Source of the DNA: Lysobacter sp036697405
Lineage (GTDB): Bacteria > Pseudomonadota > Gammaproteobacteria > Xanthomonadales > Xanthomonadaceae
DNA: 64,000 nt
Direction of reading: 5' to 3'
Assembly (NCBI RefSeq): GCF_036697405.1
Contig: NZ_JBAHWA010000017.1
Location: 1 to 64,000, forward strand
Both the position numbers and the translations under genes were made by a program. Each line of letters opens with the position of its first letter. Position 1 is the stretch's first letter. The notes below the pieces were generated by a model, which worked only from the letters and a program-made list of their open reading frames with translations, searched no databases and was not told the DNA's origin. Positions 26,879-35,718 of the stretch are shown here, piece after piece.

Positions 26879-27039
26879 TCCGCCCCTGCGACGACCAAGC
26901 CTGTGCGTCGCGCAAGGCGAGGCACAGGCCCTTCGCAGGGCCGAAGCAGGCGAGGCCAACCTAGAATCCGGCCGCGATGCCATTTCAGCCGGTTGCGCCG
27001 AGGTGGCGACGCCGCGCGTAGCGCTGCCTACGTCACAAA

Positions 27040-27226
27040 ATCCGATATCCGCGACAGCGCGATGCGCACGCGGGCCATCGCCGATGGCCGCTCGTATCGC
27101 CCGGATTTCGTAAGGGTTCTTGTAGACGTGCGGAAACGCGGGGCAGTGCGCTCGGGCTTCGTGAACGCAACGTCGAAGCTCGCCGAGGTGGGCGGGGTAT
27201 AGGATCGCTGGATCGTGGGACATCAT
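27040..27226 (-). pseudogene. Remnant of a duplicated pepQ-type gene
   Basis: The minus-strand translation from 27226 reads MMSHDPAILYPAHLGELRR, closely matching the start of the M24 peptidase at 16996 (MRHDPASLYPAHLAELQRR). After about ten unmatched codons it continues VYKNPYEIRAIRAA and RAHRAVADIGFCD, matching AYKTPYEIEMMRAA and RAHRAAEAAFRD of that protein about 125 codons further on. So the internal part and the whole catalytic domain are lost. The similarity also continues a little upstream of the start (GGTCTC.TGGGG in both). Confidence 0.75.
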
Positions 27227-29954
27227 GGAGGGTCTCTTGGGGACATCCAGGGATTCAGAGCACGCCTCTTCGTCCTCGCTGGCCGGCCCGGTGGGCGGCG
27301 GTCGCCGCTTTACCGGCGAAGCCGAGCCCACGCCCGGCAGCGTGCCCGAGCGGATCGCGCCGTTGGGAATCCCGGCCTGGGCCTGGAGCCTGCTCGCGCT
27401 GGCGTTCGGCGTCGGCCTGACCCTGTGGCTGGGCGGCGCGCAGCAGCGCCGCGTGGTCGACGACCGCACCGCCGCGCTCGACAGCAGCGCCGAGCGCGGC
27501 TACCACGCCATCGTCGATCGCCTGCAGGCCTGCGAACTGCTGTTGCGCTCGGTCCAGACCCTGTTCCTGACCTCGGACACGATCACCGCCGAGGAGTACG
27601 CCAATCTGTACGCCAACGTGCGCCCGCGCGAGCGCTTCCCCAGTCTGCAGGCGATGGCCTATTCGCGCCGCGAGCCGCGCGTGGACGGCGATCACTACAT
27701 CACCGACCTGGTCGCGCCGCTGGCCGGCAACGAGCGCCTGATCGGGCTGGACGTGAACCTGCAGCCGACCAACCTGGTCGGCGTGCTGAACTCGCGCGAC
27801 AGCGATCAGGTCGTGCTGTCGGCGCCGTTCCGTCTGGCCCAGCAGGGCGAAGCCGACCCGCGCCGCGACGGCGTGACCATGCGCCTGCCGGTATTCACGA
27901 CCGGTCCGCCGCCGGCCACGCCCGAGCAGCGCCGCGCACGCATGCGCGGCTCGATCGCGATCTCGTTCCATGCCGGGCGGCTGATCGAAGGCAGTTTGGG
28001 CGAGGACGCACGTCGCGAGCTGCAGGTCGAAGTCAGCGACGTCACCGACGGCGCGGTCGGATTGTTCGCGACCGGCCCGGCGCCGGCGACGCCCACCGGC
28101 TATCGCTTCGAGCGCGAGCTCGACTACGGCGGCCGCCGTTGGCGGGTGCGCATGCACGCCCTGCAACCGATCGCGGACGCGGCCAGCGAACGCAATTGGA
28201 TCCTGCTGCCCGGGCTGCTCGCCAGCGTGCTGCTGGCCTTGCTGGTGTGGTCGGTCGCGCGCACGCGCCGGCTCGCGCTGGAACTGGGCTCGCGCATGAG
28301 CCGGCGCTACCGCGAAAGCGAGGAGCGCTTCCGCGCCCTCAACGAATTGCTGCCGGCGCTGGTGCTGCTGGCGCGCCGCGACGACGGCCGCATTTCCTAC
28401 GCCAATCAGGCCTCGCGCGCGCGCCTGGGCGAGACCGTGTATGAAGTGCCGTTGCCGGAACTGTTCGAGGACGAGCTGTTGCGCGACAAGCTGCGCGCGG
28501 CCGATCTGGTCGACTGCGCCAACGCCGAGGCCATGCTGCGCAGCGTGAACGGCGATCGCTTCTGGGCCAACGTCTCGATCACCAGCGTGGTGCTGGAGGG
28601 GCACGCCAGGCTGCTGATGGTCGCCTCCGACATCTCCGAGCAGCGCCAGCTCACCGAACTGCTGACCTACCAGGCCAGCCACGACACCCTGACCGAGCTC
28701 TACAACCGGCGCGAGTTCGAGCGCCGGATCGAGCGCGTGCTGGCCGGCGTGGCCGCGGGCGGGCCGCCCTGCGCGCTGCTGTACATCGACCTGGATCAGT
28801 TCAAGCTCATCAACGACACCTCCGGCCACGTCGCCGGCGACCAGCTATTGAGCCAGCTGGCGACGATGATGAGCAGCCATCTGCGCGGCGGCGACGTGCT
28901 CGCGCGCCTGGGCGGCGACGAGTTCGGCGTGCTCGCGACCGAGGTCCACGACCAGGCCGGCGCGGCGCTGGTGGCCGAGCGCCTGCGCGAGCACATCGAC
29001 GGCTACGTGTTCGTGTGGGAGCAGCGCACCTACACCGTCACCGCCAGCATCGGCGGGGTGATGCTGGACCGCTCCAACGTGACCCTCAAGGATCTGCTGT
29101 CGCAGGCCGACACCGCCTGCTACATGGCCAAGGAGAGCGGCCGCAACCGCGTGCACTTCTATTCCGAGCACGACGACAACGCCGCGCGCCGGCGCAGCGA
29201 GATGGAATGGGCCAACCGGCTGCGTTGGGCGATCGACGAGGGGCGCTTGCTGCTCAAGTACCAGGAGGTCTGGCCGTTGTCGCCCAGCGCCGAATCCGGA
29301 CTGCACCTGGAACTGTTGCTGCGCTTCCGCGACGAGCAGGGTCGCCTGGTGGTGCCCGGCGCCTTCATTCCCGCCGCCGAGCGTTACGGCTTGATGCCGA
29401 TGATCGACCGCTGGGTGATCGAGACCGCGCTGGCCAATTTCGACCGGCTGCATCCCTCGGGCGCGCAGTTGCGCACGGCCACGATCAACCTGTCCGGCGC
29501 CAGCATCGAGGACGAAACCCTGGCCGATCTGATCCTGGAGCTGCTCAAGCGCCATGCGGTCGCGCCCGAGCGGGTCTGCTTCGAAATCACCGAGACCGTG
29601 GCGGTGCGCAACCTCGCCCAGGTCGCGCGCTTCATCGAGCGCCTGCGCGCGGTAGGCTGCCGCTTCGCCCTGGACGACTTCGGCGCGGGCATGTCCTCGT
29701 TCGGCTATCTCAAGAATCTGCCGGTGGACATCATCAAGATCGACGGCGCCTTCATCCGCGATCTGCTCACCGATCCGATGAGCCATGCGATCGTGAAGGC
29801 GGTGACCGACATCGGCCACCAGCGCGGCTTGAAGGTCATCGCCGAATGGGTGACCAGCGACGAGATCCTGCTGGAGCTGGGGGCGATGGGCGTGGACTAC
29901 GCGCAGGGCTATGCCTTGCATCAGCCCGAGCCGGTGCCGTTTCATCGGCGATAA
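27225..29954 (+). CDS. CHASE/PAS/GGDEF/EAL cyclic-di-GMP protein
   Basis: A 909-residue inner-membrane protein. A span at about 47-66 (WSLLALAFGVGLTLWLGG), a periplasmic CHASE sensor domain (about 80-300), a second span at about 325-345 (LLPGLLASVLLALLVWSV), a PAS domain (about 365-475), GGDEF (about 480-640, LGGDEFGVL near 562) and EAL (about 660-900; ELLLRF, DDFGAGMSSFGYLK, KIDGAF). GGDEF is intact. The EAL has EVWPL instead of the usual QP and AEW instead of AEG, so phosphodiesterase activity is less certain. The ATG at 27225 lies inside the decayed pepQ copy and has a weak ribosome binding site; a later start, still before the first span, is possible. Confidence 0.9.
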   Translation: MEGLLGTSRDSEHASSSSLAGPVGGGRRFTGEAEPTPGSVPERIAPLGIPAWAWSLLALAFGVGLTLWLGGAQQRRVVDDRTAALDSSAERGYHAIVDRLQACELLLRSVQTLFLTSDTITAEEYANLYANVRPRERFPSLQAMAYSRREPRVDGDHYITDLVAPLAGNERLIGLDVNLQPTNLVGVLNSRDSDQVVLSAPFRLAQQGEADPRRDGVTMRLPVFTTGPPPATPEQRRARMRGSIAISFHAGRLIEGSLGEDARRELQVEVSDVTDGAVGLFATGPAPATPTGYRFERELDYGGRRWRVRMHALQPIADAASERNWILLPGLLASVLLALLVWSVARTRRLALELGSRMSRRYRESEERFRALNELLPALVLLARRDDGRISYANQASRARLGETVYEVPLPELFEDELLRDKLRAADLVDCANAEAMLRSVNGDRFWANVSITSVVLEGHARLLMVASDISEQRQLTELLTYQASHDTLTELYNRREFERRIERVLAGVAAGGPPCALLYIDLDQFKLINDTSGHVAGDQLLSQLATMMSSHLRGGDVLARLGGDEFGVLATEVHDQAGAALVAERLREHIDGYVFVWEQRTYTVTASIGGVMLDRSNVTLKDLLSQADTACYMAKESGRNRVHFYSEHDDNAARRRSEMEWANRLRWAIDEGRLLLKYQEVWPLSPSAESGLHLELLLRFRDEQGRLVVPGAFIPAAERYGLMPMIDRWVIETALANFDRLHPSGAQLRTATINLSGASIEDETLADLILELLKRHAVAPERVCFEITETVAVRNLAQVARFIERLRAVGCRFALDDFGAGMSSFGYLKNLPVDIIKIDGAFIRDLLTDPMSHAIVKAVTDIGHQRGLKVIAEWVTSDEILLELGAMGVDYAQGYALHQPEPVPFHRR

Positions 29955-30155
29955 GCGGGTTCACGCGAGCGTAGTGGACGGCGATGGTGCGGTTATCGCC
30001 GCACCCCGCGGCGGAGCGCTTGCGAAGCAGGATGCGGTGAGCCGAAGGCGAGCCGCATCCTCGCGCGCCCCCGAACCGCGCCGGCGACCGCAGGGACGGA
30101 ACGAACCTGGGCGAGCCTAGCCAACCCCGCTCGCTCCTCCACGCTCACTCCTGCT

Positions 30156-30506
30156 TCACTCGTACGTGCCGCCCGGCGAATCCAGCCACTGCCGCAGCTG
30201 CAGCATCTCGCTTTCCAGCATGGTGATGAAGCGGAAACCGGTCCAGGTCTGTCCGGGCATGCTGGTGCGGTCCTGCCACAGCAGGTGCGCGCCGACTTCG
30301 ATCGGCGAGGTGCGGTGCGGGGCGTCGCGCAGGCTGAAGCGCAGCTGGTACAGCGCGTCGTCGACCAGCGGCGCGTTCGCGATCAGCAGCATGCCGGTCT
30401 CGGACAGATTGCTGAGCTGGCCGATCGCGATGTCGGTCATGGTGTCGACGACCTGCACGGTATCCTGGACGCGGCGACGGCGCACGCGGCGGAATTCCTC
30501 GCTCAT
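30156..30506 (-). CDS. PilZ domain protein
   Basis: A 116-residue cytoplasmic protein with the cyclic-di-GMP binding motifs of PilZ: an Arg cluster (RRVRRRR, residues 6-12) and NLSETG (33-38, the N/DxSxxG motif). It is a single domain and should act as a c-di-GMP receptor. Its ATG overlaps the stop of the upstream DUF1631 gene by 4 bases (30503-30506), so the two are translationally coupled. The partner process is unknown. Confidence 0.9.
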   Translation of the reverse strand: MSEEFRRVRRRRVQDTVQVVDTMTDIAIGQLSNLSETGMLLIANAPLVDDALYQLRFSLRDAPHRTSPIEVGAHLLWQDRTSMPGQTWTGFRFITMLESEMLQLRQWLDSPGGTYE

Positions 30507-32767
30507 GCCTGCGCCTCCTCGGCCTTCTGGCCGCCGCTGACGAAGCCGCGCAGCACGCTCAAGGCGGCGTTCCAGGCCCGGTCGACCAGGCGGCCCTTCT
30601 CGGCGGTGACCACGCGCGCCTGGCCATGCGCCATCATCCGCGCCAGGCTGTCCAGCGACTGTTCGCCGATGCGCTGGCCGCGCTGGTTCACGAACAGGGC
30701 GTTGTCGGTGACGGTGCTGAACCACGACAGCCGCCTGCGCACCGCATCGCCCTGTTGATTGGTGACGAACTCGAACCAGGTGCCGAAGGGCAGGGTACGG
30801 ATGTGCTCCCAGCAGCTCTGCTCCTGCTCGCTGCGCGCCGGCAGATCGCGTTTGACCGTGCCGCTGTCCTCGCCCAGGCGCGCGCGCGCCTTGAGCTTCA
30901 TCGCCAGCTCGGTGCGCGAGGCGATGTCGTCGTTGGCGGCGGTGGCGCCGACGGTGAGCTGGCGCGAAATCGCGTTGGCCTCGTCGGCGTGGTAGCCGAC
31001 CAGGGTCAGGGCGTGCTCGATGTCGCCGTCCAGGCCGCCGGGCGCCTGCTCGCCGCCACCGACCACGTTGGCGGAGACGATCTGCCGGGTCGCTTCGACC
31101 TGGCGCCGCCATTCATCGGATTCCTCGCCGTGGCGCAGCAGGGTCAGGGTCAGCACGTCGGACCAGGCCTGGGTCAGCAGCGCCTGCACGAACTTGGGCA
31201 GCGACTGGCCGTGGATCGCCGACTGGATCGCCTCGCTGGCCTGTTGCTTGGCCATCTCCAGCTTTTCCTTGCCGCGCGCGGCCTCGACGTGGCGGCGTTC
31301 GGCGACCTCGGCCTTGCGCGCCATCGCGCGCAGATGGTCCTGCAGGCTCTGGTTGGCCGCCTCGAACACGGCGGCGTCCCCGTCGTAGTGCTCGACCACG
31401 TGATCGACCGCGCGCCGCAACTGATCGTTGAGCAGGGGGTCGGACTCCTCCTTCGGGGTCCAACTGGCGCCGGCTTCGGCGACCGCGTTCAGCAGTTGCC
31501 GCGCCGGATGCTGGCTGCGCACGAAGAAGGCGCGGTCCTGCAGCGCCAGGCGCAGCAGCGGCACCTGCAGGCGCCCGAGCAGGCCGGAAGTGGCGGCGTC
31601 GCCGCGCAGCTCGCGTTCGATCTCGCCGTAGAACAGGTCCAGCAGCTCGAACGCGTCGCTGTCTTCGCGCGACAGGCTCGCCGCCTCGCCGCGCTGCTGG
31701 CGGGCCTGGGCGAGCAGGGTCTGGCGCAGGTCGGCGACGCTGCGTTGCGCCGGCGTCGCGTGCGCGGGCGTGGCCTGGAGCGCGCGCAGGGAGTCGATGA
31801 GATCGTCGGTGGCCAGCGGCGGGCGCGCGGCCGGCTGTGCGCCGGGGCGCAGCTTGCCGAGCAGCTCGCGGCGCCCGGACAGCAACTGCTGCAACGAGGC
31901 GTAGTCGCCGCTCTCGTCGCCGCCGGCCGCGATCGCGGCGGCGTCGGTCTGGCCGGTCCAGGCGGTATAGGGACGCGCGCCGCGCGGCGTGCGTGCGCCG
32001 TCCTCGCGGGCGCTGCGCGGGTCTTCGCCGCGCTCGACGTTCTGCGCGGTCGGACGCGCGCGGATCGGCACGAACGACAGACTGGGCAGCACGTTCTCGC
32101 GCGCCAGCAGGGCGTTCATGGTCTCGACCAGTTGCGCGTAACCGGTCATCACCTGCTGGTCGTAGATGCGGTACAGATCGAGCTTGGCTTCCGGGCTGAT
32201 CTGCAGCACCGAGCAGGCTTCGGCCAGGATCCGGCCCAGGCTGTGCGGTCCCAGCGGCAGGCGTTCGGCGTCGTAGGCGGGGGCGCCGGCGAGCACGCCG
32301 AAGCGCTGGCCCAGCAGCATCAGGGGCAGGCCGGCGCGCGCTTCCTGACGGGTCGCGATCGCGCGCAGGGCGGTGTGTTCGTCGACTTCGTGATCGTCGA
32401 CCAGACGCAGGTCGCGGAACGTCGGCAGGGCCTGCGCGTCCTCGCTCGTCGCCACCGGCTCGCGCACCTTGGTGAGCGCGGTTTCCAGCCCGACCAGGTA
32501 GCGCGGGACCAGGTCGACCCGGTTCAGGCGCACCAGGCGCAGGGTCTCCAGGTGCACCGATTGCAGGCTGGGGTTGCGGGCCTGGTCGGCCTGGCGGAAC
32601 AGCTGCTGCTCGTACTCGATCAGCATCAGGTCCAGCGCGCGCGCCATTTCGTCGGACACCAGGGCGTACAGGTGCTCCAGCACCCGCCGCACGCGCTTGG
32701 GCATCGCCGCGGAGGCCAGCGTAGGCCGCGGGAACGATTTGCCTAGCGGTTCGAACGTCGCTGACAT
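30503..32767 (-). CDS. DUF1631 family protein
   Basis: A 754-residue cytoplasmic protein, mainly helical, without signal peptide or membrane span. It resembles the DUF1631 family of gammaproteobacteria (sometimes wrongly named thymidine phosphorylase). Features: LEHLYALVSDEMARALDLMLIE near residue 30, LHLETLRL-type region, a low-complexity middle, and a C-terminal part (ERVRTLPFGTWFEF-like, read here as IRTLPFGTWFEFVTNQQGD, then RRRLSWFSTVTDNALFVNQRG) that looks like a second PilZ-type beta fold. Coupling to the PilZ gene suggests a joint role in c-di-GMP signalling; this is inference. Confidence 0.82.
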   Translation of the reverse strand: MSATFEPLGKSFPRPTLASAAMPKRVRRVLEHLYALVSDEMARALDLMLIEYEQQLFRQADQARNPSLQSVHLETLRLVRLNRVDLVPRYLVGLETALTKVREPVATSEDAQALPTFRDLRLVDDHEVDEHTALRAIATRQEARAGLPLMLLGQRFGVLAGAPAYDAERLPLGPHSLGRILAEACSVLQISPEAKLDLYRIYDQQVMTGYAQLVETMNALLARENVLPSLSFVPIRARPTAQNVERGEDPRSAREDGARTPRGARPYTAWTGQTDAAAIAAGGDESGDYASLQQLLSGRRELLGKLRPGAQPAARPPLATDDLIDSLRALQATPAHATPAQRSVADLRQTLLAQARQQRGEAASLSREDSDAFELLDLFYGEIERELRGDAATSGLLGRLQVPLLRLALQDRAFFVRSQHPARQLLNAVAEAGASWTPKEESDPLLNDQLRRAVDHVVEHYDGDAAVFEAANQSLQDHLRAMARKAEVAERRHVEAARGKEKLEMAKQQASEAIQSAIHGQSLPKFVQALLTQAWSDVLTLTLLRHGEESDEWRRQVEATRQIVSANVVGGGEQAPGGLDGDIEHALTLVGYHADEANAISRQLTVGATAANDDIASRTELAMKLKARARLGEDSGTVKRDLPARSEQEQSCWEHIRTLPFGTWFEFVTNQQGDAVRRRLSWFSTVTDNALFVNQRGQRIGEQSLDSLARMMAHGQARVVTAEKGRLVDRAWNAALSVLRGFVSGGQKAEEAQA

Positions 32768-32889
32768 GCGGAGCTCACCAATACCGGATCGGGCGATCTA
32801 ATCACGCCCCCTTGAGACCCGCCAGCCCTGTCGCTGCCAAGCGGCCGGAATGGAGCGACCACCGATTCGAACGCGCCACGGGGCGGCGC

Positions 32890-32921
32890 GCGGCCAGCGC
32901 GCGGCGGCGGGCGCTGGCCGC
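32890..32921. other. Strong unexplained hairpin
   Basis: GCGGCCAGCGC (32890-32900) and GCGCTGGCCGC (32911-32921) form a perfect 11-bp stem with a 10-nt loop of GCG repeats. It lies between hemW (ending at 32974, minus) and the DUF1631 start. No T-tract follows, so it may be a Rho-independent-like pause or simply an end-of-hemW structure. Confidence 0.5.
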
Positions 32922-32973
32922 CATGCTGCGGGACAGCACGGCGCACGCGCGAAACCCGCGCCGGCGCGGGCGC

Positions 32974-34128
32974 TCAGTCCTCCAGGAACAGCGCGACCAC
33001 GTCGTTGGTGTAGCGCCGGCCGAGCTCGGTCGGGCGCACCCGGTCGCCCTCGCGTTCCAGCCAGCCCTGCGCGTAGGCGGCCTGCAAGGGCGCGGCTATG
33101 GTCGCCAGGGACAGCCCGGTGCGCGCCTCGAAGTCGTTCACGGCGAAGCCCTCGACCAGGCGCAGCGCGTTGAGCATGAATTCGAACGGCCGCCGTTCCG
33201 GACCGATGCGGTCGTCGCCGCCGATCGCCTCGGCGCTGCCGGCGCGGGCCAGGTACTGGGTCGGATGCTTGATCTTCCAGCGTCGCAGCACCGCCTGCTC
33301 GGCGCCCAGGGTGATCTTGCCGTGGGCGCCGGCGCCGACGCCAAGGTAGTCGCCGTAGCGCCAGTAGTTGACGTTGTGCGCGCAGCGCCGGTCCGGGCGT
33401 GCGTAGGCGCTGACCTCGTACTGGGCGTATCCGTGCGCGGCCAGCAGGGCCTGGCAGTGCTCCTGCATGTCCCAGGCGCCGTCGTCGTCGGGGATGCCCT
33501 GCGGCGGGCGCGCGGCGAACACGGTGTTGGGTTCCAGGGTCAGCTGGTAGTGCGAGACGTGGCTCGGATCCAGCGCGAAGGCGCGTTCCAGATCGCGCTC
33601 GGCCATCGCCAGGCTCTGCTCGGGCAGGGCGTACATCAGGTCGAGATTGAGATTGTCGTAGCCAGCGTCCTGGGCCAGCTTGACCGCCGATTCGGCCTCA
33701 CCGCTGTCGTGGATGCGGCCCAGGCGGCGCAGGCAGCCGTCGTCGAAGCTCTGGATGCCGAAGCTCAGGCGGTTCACGCCGGCGGCGCGGTAGAGCTCGA
33801 AGCGGCCGTGCTCGGCGGTGCCGGGGTTGGTTTCCAGGGTGATCTCGCAGCCCGGCGCGAAACGCAGGCGCGCGCTGGCGGCCTGCAGGAAGCGGTCGAT
33901 CGCCTCGGGCGGGAACAGGCTGGGCGTACCGCCGCCGAAGAACACCGTCTGCACGGTGCGGCCCCAGACCAGCGGCAGGTCGTGGTCGAGATCGGCGAGC
34001 AGGGCGTCGACGTAGTCGGCGAACGGCAGCGGGCCGCGGCCTTCGTGCGAATTGAAATCGCAGTAGGGGCATTTGCGCACGCACCAGGGCAGGTGCACGT
34101 ACAGCGACAGGGGCGGCAGCGAGAGCAT
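32974..34128 (-). CDS. hemW: Radical SAM protein HemW
   Basis: A 384-residue radical SAM enzyme related to coproporphyrinogen dehydrogenase. The cluster motif CVRKCPYCDF lies near residue 16, with Phe after the third Cys instead of the extra Cys of HemN; this is diagnostic for HemW, a heme chaperone rather than HemN. Other motifs: FFGGGTPSLFPP, ETNPGT, GVNRLSFGIQSF, DLMYALPEQ and HNVNYWRYGDYLGVGAGAH. It starts at 34128 (MLSLPPLSLYVHLPWC). In related genomes it follows rdgB; here two extra small genes intervene. Confidence 0.95.
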   Translation of the reverse strand: MLSLPPLSLYVHLPWCVRKCPYCDFNSHEGRGPLPFADYVDALLADLDHDLPLVWGRTVQTVFFGGGTPSLFPPEAIDRFLQAASARLRFAPGCEITLETNPGTAEHGRFELYRAAGVNRLSFGIQSFDDGCLRRLGRIHDSGEAESAVKLAQDAGYDNLNLDLMYALPEQSLAMAERDLERAFALDPSHVSHYQLTLEPNTVFAARPPQGIPDDDGAWDMQEHCQALLAAHGYAQYEVSAYARPDRRCAHNVNYWRYGDYLGVGAGAHGKITLGAEQAVLRRWKIKHPTQYLARAGSAEAIGGDDRIGPERRPFEFMLNALRLVEGFAVNDFEARTGLSLATIAAPLQAAYAQGWLEREGDRVRPTELGRRYTNDVVALFLED

Positions 34129-34136
34129 GCGGCGGT

Positions 34137-34679
34137 TTACCGGGCCGCCCGCGGCTGGCGCGCGCTCAGGTCGATGCGGTAGTCGACGATGCGGATGCCG
34201 TAATCGCGGCGCATCGACAGCGGGTCCAGCAGCGCCGCGTCGTCGGCCTCGCCGGCGTCCTGGCCGATCACCACGTAGGACGGCTGGTCCTGGCCATGGT
34301 TGACCAGCAGTTCGCAGTCGCCGGGGTCGTAGGCGACCTGGCGACCCTTGCGCGGCGCGCCCAGGCCCACGTACAGGCCGCGCCCCTGCGCCATCGACAT
34401 GCTCCAGCGATTGGAGTTGTCGCAGTCGCCCAGGTATTCGCGGCCGCGGTAGACGCAGACCAGGCTGTTCTCGACCACGCCGCGGCGGCCGTCCTGTTCG
34501 TACTCGATCCGGAACGGGAACGCGTAGCGGCGCTGCGCGGGCGTGGCGTCGCCCTGTTCGCGGATTTCGTCGCGGCTGCAGGTCAGCGGCGACAGGGCGT
34601 CCAGCGAGCGGCAGCCGGCGAGCGTCAGCACCCCGGTCAGGGCCAGGGCGGCGGTGCGGAGGGGGGAGGTATGCGGCAT
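34137..34679 (-). CDS. Predicted lipoprotein, function unknown
   Basis: A 180-residue protein with a lipobox at residues 20-23 (LAGC after ALALTGVLT). The mature part has Cys in TCSRDEIREQG, LVCVYRG, LGDCDNSNRW and DCELLVNHG, and is rich in charged residues. I recognise no domain. It is 8 bases upstream of hemW on the same strand, so probably co-transcribed. A periplasmic or inner-leaflet outer-membrane location is expected. Confidence 0.75.
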   Translation of the reverse strand: MPHTSPLRTAALALTGVLTLAGCRSLDALSPLTCSRDEIREQGDATPAQRRYAFPFRIEYEQDGRRGVVENSLVCVYRGREYLGDCDNSNRWSMSMAQGRGLYVGLGAPRKGRQVAYDPGDCELLVNHGQDQPSYVVIGQDAGEADDAALLDPLSMRRDYGIRIVDYRIDLSARQPRAAR

Positions 34680-34804
34680 GCGGGTCGGATTCGGTTCGAT
34701 GGGGCGGGCGCGCCGGCCCGGCGATTAGACCAGGCGGTGGCGATCAGGATACGCGCGCGGGCGGCGAGGGCCGGTGACGCCTGCCCGGGTTCCGGCGCCG
34801 GCCT

Positions 34805-35116
34805 TCACAGGCCGCGATAGCGGCCGACGCGGCGCTCCGACAGGGTCAGCGCGTCGCCGCGCGCGTCGATCTGCGCGTAGCGCGGTTTCGCGGCGGCCAG
34901 GCAGGCGTCGTAGTCGGCCTGCGAGGCCCAGCGGTCGATGCTCAGGTATTCGCCGTCGGCTTCGCCGCGCAGCAGTTCGGTGCCCAGGTAGCCGGCGTAC
35001 TCGCCAAACAGCGCGACCCAGCCGCCGTCCGGGCCGTACAGCGCCTCGAACTCGGCTTCGCGACCGGGACGCACCTGGTACTGCCAGAGCACCGCGAACA
35101 TGCCGGCCGCCGCCAT
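34805..35116 (-). CDS. Antibiotic biosynthesis monooxygenase-like (ABM) protein
   Basis: A 103-residue small protein of the dimeric alpha+beta barrel type: FAVLWQYQVRPGREAEFEALYG at the N terminus and YLSIDRWASQADYDA in the middle. Such proteins range from quinol monooxygenases to heme-degrading enzymes; the name does not imply antibiotic synthesis. The start is taken at 35116 (MAAAGMF), with an internal Met at 35101 as alternative. It is 5 bases downstream of rdgB and likely co-transcribed. Confidence 0.8.
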   Translation of the reverse strand: MAAAGMFAVLWQYQVRPGREAEFEALYGPDGGWVALFGEYAGYLGTELLRGEADGEYLSIDRWASQADYDACLAAAKPRYAQIDARGDALTLSERRVGRYRGL

Positions 35117-35121
35117 GGCCG

Positions 35122-35718
35122 TCAGCGGATCGCGTCGAGCAGCTTTGCGCGCAGCGCGGCCAGGGCGCGGCCGCGGTGGCTGAGGCGGTTCTTGAGCTCG
35201 GTGTCCATCTCGGCCGCGGTCAGGCCGTAGTCGGGGTCCAGGAACACCGGGTTGTAGCCGAAACCGCCGCTGCCGCGACGCTGGTCGATGATCAGGCCCG
35301 GCCACACGCCTTCGGCGATGATCGGTTGCGGGTCGCCCGGATGGCGCAGCAGCACGATCACGGCGTAGAAATGCGCGGCGCGCTGGCCCTCGGGCACGTC
35401 CTTCATCGCCAGCAGCAGCTTGTCGATATTGGCCTGGGCGTCGCCATGCACGCCCGAGTAGCGCGCCGAATACAGGCCCGGCGCGCCGCCCAGGGCGTCG
35501 ACGCAGATGCCCGAATCGTCGGCCAGCGCCGGCAGCCCGGTGATCGTGCAGGCGTGGCGGGCCTTGAGCAGGGCGTTCTCGACGAAGGTGCTGGCGGTTT
35601 CCTCGGCGTCGTCCACGCCCAGGTCGCTCTGCGCGACCAGCTCGATGCCGGTGTCGGCCAGCAGTTCGCGCAGTTCGACCAGCTTGCCGGGGTTGCTGCT
35701 CGCCAACACCAGTTTCAT
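35122..35718 (-). CDS. rdgB: dITP/XTP pyrophosphatase RdgB (HAM1 family)
   Basis: A 198-residue house-cleaning enzyme that hydrolyses dITP, dXTP and ITP to monophosphates, keeping deaminated purines out of DNA. Motifs: LASSNPGKLVELRELL at the N terminus, STFVENALLKARHA near 45, ADDSGICVDALGGAPGLYSARYSG near 68, and SHRGRAL near the end. Length is typical. Its ATG overlaps the stop of the upstream glyoxalase gene by 4 bases (35715-35718). Confidence 0.96.
   Translation of the reverse strand: MKLVLASSNPGKLVELRELLADTGIELVAQSDLGVDDAEETASTFVENALLKARHACTITGLPALADDSGICVDALGGAPGLYSARYSGVHGDAQANIDKLLLAMKDVPEGQRAAHFYAVIVLLRHPGDPQPIIAEGVWPGLIIDQRRGSGGFGYNPVFLDPDYGLTAAEMDTELKNRLSHRGRALAALRAKLLDAIR

Noticed and set aside
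34805..35116. Antibiotic biosynthesis gene
   Set aside because: The ABM fold name is misleading. The gene sits in a housekeeping unit with rdgB and hemW and no biosynthetic genes are near.
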